Below are positions 60,728 through 64,000 of a stretch of DNA of 64,000 nucleotides, piece after piece (position 1 is the first letter of the stretch; every line of letters begins with the position of its first letter). Location: assembly GCA_035771165.1 (NCBI GenBank), contig JAWNZC010000348.1, positions 434,001 through 498,000 on the forward strand, given 5' to 3'. The notes under the pieces are model-generated. The model was given only the letters and a program-made list of their open reading frames with translations, searched no databases and was not told the DNA's origin. This DNA is from Paragorgia papillata (Eukaryota > Cnidaria > Anthozoa > Scleralcyonacea > Coralliidae). A program made the position numbers and the translations under genes.

Positions 60728-60993
60728 ACTGATACATGTACTTTCAATTTCTTATCAGCAACAACAACAACGCGTCTTCATATACCCGGAAATCACCAGG
60801 AAATAAAATAAAGTAAAACTGTACAGAATTTGAAAGTGAAACCGAAGTCTTCGAAGGAATCGGGCACTGGTCGCAGGCCATTTGCCTGAGCAGGCAAATA
60901 CAGTACCTGCGCGCGGGCTAACATAAAATATTTTTCACATTGGGATTACTTGAAGTATTTCATTTTTGGCGCGAAGTTGTTTTCGAGATAAAA
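60728..60993. promoter_or_regulatory. Shared bidirectional promoter region
   Basis: 266 bases separate the DNPEP ATG (- strand) from the ATG of the + strand gene. CCCGGAAAT near 60,785 resembles an ETS site, and TGCCTGAGCAGGCA near 60,892 is palindromic. No TATA box is obvious. A bidirectional promoter is inferred from the head-to-head arrangement. Confidence 0.5.
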
Positions 60994-63670
60994 ATGAATG
61001 TCATGAATCGAAGGGAAGAACTTGTTGCTATAATAAACGAGAAAAAATGCGTCGAATTCGTTGAATTAATAAAGCTACATGTAAGTATAGAACTTGTGAA
61101 GACCTTCACTGGCCTGGTAGAACCAAAGAATGAGAAGTTATATTCTATTTTCATCGCTCAATTGTAGAATTCTCGAAATGATGCTTTTGATTTGGGGGAG
61201 GTTATACAATCTCTTTCTCGAAAGCAGTACAGTGATATATGGGACGGGATTAATGAAATATGCAAAGATGTACTTATGTCTTTTGATCTTGAATTTGATT
61301 TGGACGAAGAAAATCCACAAGCGGAGGTAAGGATCTTTAAATATATTAAATAATAAATTATGTTAAATATATTATGGGTGATCAATGGCTTGCTTCACAC
61401 GATTCGATTTGGCAAATATTCCAGTTTCTTTTTAATCGGATCGCGTGAACAGCTTTAACTTTAGTAAGGTGGATTTCTGATATTTAGATCCAAGAAATTG
61501 CATGATGACATCATAGTTGACATGATCTGACCATCACAATTATCTATCAGTTGAAATCAACATAATCTGATTGTTTACTATGCAATTGATGAAATGGATA
61601 ATCGATAGAAATTGGTAACAATCAATGTCAATTGATCTTGATAAATCAATAATATTGTGATCTTTACAATTGGTGTTGATTTATTATCAAATAGCAATTG
61701 ATGAACTATTAAAATCACATTTGATGGGCACCCAGAAGTTTTTTAACATTGTTTGCATGTAGTCCAGGGTGCATTCCATGTCAACCCCACGCTGAAGATA
61801 AGCCACTGGTGTTCAGGTGCTGCGCCAAGGGAGGTCAAGACGAACGCCGGTGCCGGCACCACCCACTGACTTGTATAGTTGTATGGCTATATATGTGCGC
61901 CGACCGCAGTGTGATTGTGCACCAGCACGCCGAGCACTTTTGAAACTCATGCCGAAGATCTTCGGTGTGATGTACATGGAATGCACCCTGGCATGTAGTG
62001 TGTGTAACGTGGGTGTACAACATGGAGAAACTACATGCGCTGTCCATGTACAACACAGAAAAACTACATGCACTGTGGGTGTACTACACGGAGAAACTAC
62101 ATGCACTGTTGTTTAGTCTTTTGAAAAGTAATATAATCTGTATACCAGTACCACATATTAAATTGTCAGGTGATACAATTTCAGCAATGGATTAGAGCTT
62201 TAAAAATACTAGATACTCGCAGAAGACTGCACAAACATTTGGGAAAAACACCTTGACAAACTGATAAGTGATGGTAAATTAGGAAATTCTTTTCACAAAT
62301 TCTCAAACAAGCAGTAATGATTCACAGCAATGATTCGCCGTAGCCATGATCAAATAACTAGTTGGGGAGACTTATACAAGTCATAATTATATATTAAGAC
62401 TAAATAGTCCCTGATGTTCAACAAATGTGGTGTTAAGAATACTGTATTCAGAAATCATGCTTTTCGAAGTGCTCTGACTTGCTTAGCTATATGTGCACTA
62501 TGTTTGAGGTGTCAGATGTAAATTGCATAACAAAAGAGCACTCCACACACAGGTAAGGTGTAATTTCTCCATGTTGTACATGGACAGTGCGTGTAGTTTT
62601 TCCATGTACATGTAGTACACAGATAGTGTGTGCAGTTTTTCTGTGTACATGTAGTGCACCCATATTACACGCAAACTCCCAAGGATGATGTTAAAAAACT
62701 TCTGGGCACCACTCTATTTGCAAAATTAGAGCTTGCTCTAGCAAAAATGACACCTGAAGGTATTGTGAAGGTGGAAATAGATGAAACTTTAGTATGACAC
62801 TCAGTACTGGTATGGTACTTCAATGACACTGTTTGTGCATAGGCATAAAGGCTGACATTATTACCAAAACTGATGATCTGCAGCATGAGGCAAAAAAATA
62901 TGTCATAATTTACACCTAAAACATTGTCAAATTTGCCTGTATGTAATCTAGTGTAAGCTTTTGAAATTGACACCATGAGATCAGCAAAATATGATTGGTT
63001 TATTTGCCACTTTTAAGTTCTTCCACTTAATCATATTCCATGATCCAATTTGAAAGATGTTGGATGTAGACAGTCATCAATGTTTTGGGCATAATTATTG
63101 GTTCAATTTCATGGTTTTAAAACCTTTGTCAAAACTGTAGTAGTGTTATAAATTGATGACAATCAATAGTAATTGATGACCAATTGACAAATGGCTGTTG
63201 TTTTATGACTAGTGATTGGTTATTGATTGGCAAATACCAATCAAAATCGATTACCAGTATTTTTTATTTTTTTTTTTTTTTTTTTTATTTTTATTTATTT
63301 ATTTATTTTTATTTATATTCCTTTATTTTTATTTTTTTTTATTTTTATTTAATTTTATTTATTTATTTTTACTTATTTATTTTTTTAATTTATTTTTATT
63401 TATTTTTATTTATTTAATGTTTAAGCTCTAACAATCAGTGCAACATTTTTAGTGTACCTTTATTACATAAAAATTTAGGCTTTTTTGTGTTTTCTCGTGA
63501 ATTATTAAAATTTAGATCAAATTTCTTTCATGTCAATTTCTATTTTGATTAGCTGTTTCAGCGTAGCACTGAAGTTCTTGCAGGAATTATTACCACTGCT
63601 CATTGTTCAATAACTGTTGCTGAACCTATCATCACAAGTTCTTTATTAGAAATTGCAATTATGTTACATG
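60994..63670 (+). CDS. Unrecognised host gene, 5' part
   Basis: Three exons fit GT-AG rules and one frame: 60,994-61,080, 61,168-61,326 and 63,553-63,670; the gene continues past the window. The sequence is helical and Leu/Glu-rich (EFVELIKLH; LGEVIQSLSRKQYSDIWDGI; EVLAGIITTAHCSITVAEP), like an alpha-solenoid protein, but I recognise no family. It shares a promoter region with DNPEP. The second intron holds several mobile elements. Confidence 0.65.
61728..62706. mobile_element. Inverted-repeat element in the intron of the + gene
   Basis: The ends GGGCACCCAGAAGTTTTTTA and its complement continue as CATGTAGT-like and GTGTGTAACGTGGGTGTAC-like arms. The left arm is split by a hAT-like MITE (61,764-61,991). 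Arms contain ~36-base tandem units ending GAAACTACATGCACTGT (62,000-62,110), mirrored at 62,560-62,660. Confidence 0.6.
61764..61991. mobile_element. hAT-like MITE, 228 bp
   Basis: The ends CCAGGGTGCATTCCATGT and its complement lie between perfect 8-bp repeats CATGTAGT at 61,756-61,763 and 61,992-61,999. The same terminus is found at 58,797. Confidence 0.85.
62707..63552. other. Intron, with T-rich simple repeat
   Basis: No exon recognised. 63,257-63,417 is a (TTTA/TTTTA)n-rich low-complexity tract. Short ATTGAT/CAATTGATGA strings recur around 61,550-61,700 and 63,140-63,250. Confidence 0.5.
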
Positions 63671-64000
63671 GTATGTCTATTTCATTTATAATAATATACA
63701 TGAAAAAATATCTCGACTGTGATTGGCTGATTCCAGTGCAGTTAATCCCAAACAACAGTGCAAAAATCTGTAATCACAGTGCAAAAATCTGTAATACAAT
63801 GCAAAAATCTGTTATCACTAAGAACCAATCAAATTGATTGTACAGTGGATTTTTCTCGACTCAAAACAAACAAAGATGGCGGCCAAGATTCGGCGGTTTT
63901 GGGGATAATTTGTTCAAATTTGAAGCTAGTTATGCTTTAATATTGCCAAGTGAAGTACCTACAAGAAGACCAGAAGCTTCTTTATGCCTCGAGTAAACTT
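63671..64000. other. Start of third intron of the + strand gene
   Basis: About four repeats of a ~17-base GTGCAAAAATCTGTAATC unit lie near 63,757-63,820. Nothing else recognised up to the window edge. Confidence 0.4.

Larger units (their letters stand above)
58797..59940. mobile_element. hAT-like element with minisatellite and nested hAT MITE
   Basis: Begins CCAGGGTGCATTCC and ends with the complement of CCGGGGTGTGG, between perfect 8-bp repeats ACCAGAAT at 58,789-58,796 and 59,941-59,948. The left end matches that of the MITE at 61,764-61,991. Inside are a 22-bp minisatellite and the element at 59,057-59,775. Confidence 0.75.

Noticed and set aside
57916..58278. Short basic frames on both strands
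   Set aside because: Frames conflict, and neither has a motif or a consistent ATG and splice context.
58868..59179. Possible CRISPR-like or coding array with a 22-bp period
   Set aside because: The units are directly adjacent with no unique spacers, and the open frames follow from the stop-free repeat. It is a minisatellite inside a transposon in an animal intron.

Overview
The window is nuclear DNA of an animal. Its genes are intron-rich with canonical GT-AG junctions, and one encodes a NAB-type EGR corepressor, a family known only from animals. Much of the AT-rich space between exons is palindromic non-autonomous DNA transposons. I cannot place the species. A cnidarian or other invertebrate fits the compact intronless GPCR and the dense MITEs, but that is inference.

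Host genes. (1) 4.5-11.1 kb, + strand: a six-exon NAB gene. (2) 13.1-60.7 kb, - strand: an aspartyl aminopeptidase (DNPEP, family M18) gene whose first 16 coding exons join in one reading frame; the last exon is tentative. (3) 20.9-21.9 kb, - strand: a single-exon class A GPCR inside a DNPEP intron. (4) 61.0 kb to the right edge, + strand: the start of an unrecognised gene, head to head with DNPEP.

The centre, 34,716-56,083, is a complete Polinton/Maverick of 21,368 bp inside the 27.7-kb second intron of DNPEP. It has a 6-bp target duplication (CGCGGC) and terminal inverted repeats of about 200 bp that look identical. It encodes a protein-primed DNA polymerase B, a retroviral-type integrase, a HerA-like packaging ATPase, a major capsid protein and a probable penton protein, so it could in principle build virions. 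Unusual cargo: an archaeo-eukaryotic primase, a collagen-like fibre and a laminin-G-like protein sharing the N-terminal peptide MSYYYGY, two proteins combining SAP-like and NUMOD1-like segments, a candidate N-myristoylated protein, small zinc-finger proteins, and a zinc-ribbon protein resembling TFIIB/late transcription factors. No adenain-type protease was found. Thirteen genes, including all recognised capsid-assembly genes, start within the exact string TAAATG, which the polymerase and primase genes lack. This resembles the poxvirus late initiator and suggests two expression classes. Palindromes of the form TTATAAC...GTTATAA lie at transcription-unit ends.

The remaining DNA holds nested mobile elements with readable target duplications: hAT-like (8 bp), hAT5-like (5 bp), Harbinger-like (TAA), TTAA families, mariner-like (TA), a Mutator-like element (10 bp) and a three-copy MITE family with 7-bp duplications. 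There are also several microsatellites and minisatellites. No tRNA, rRNA or CRISPR array was seen.
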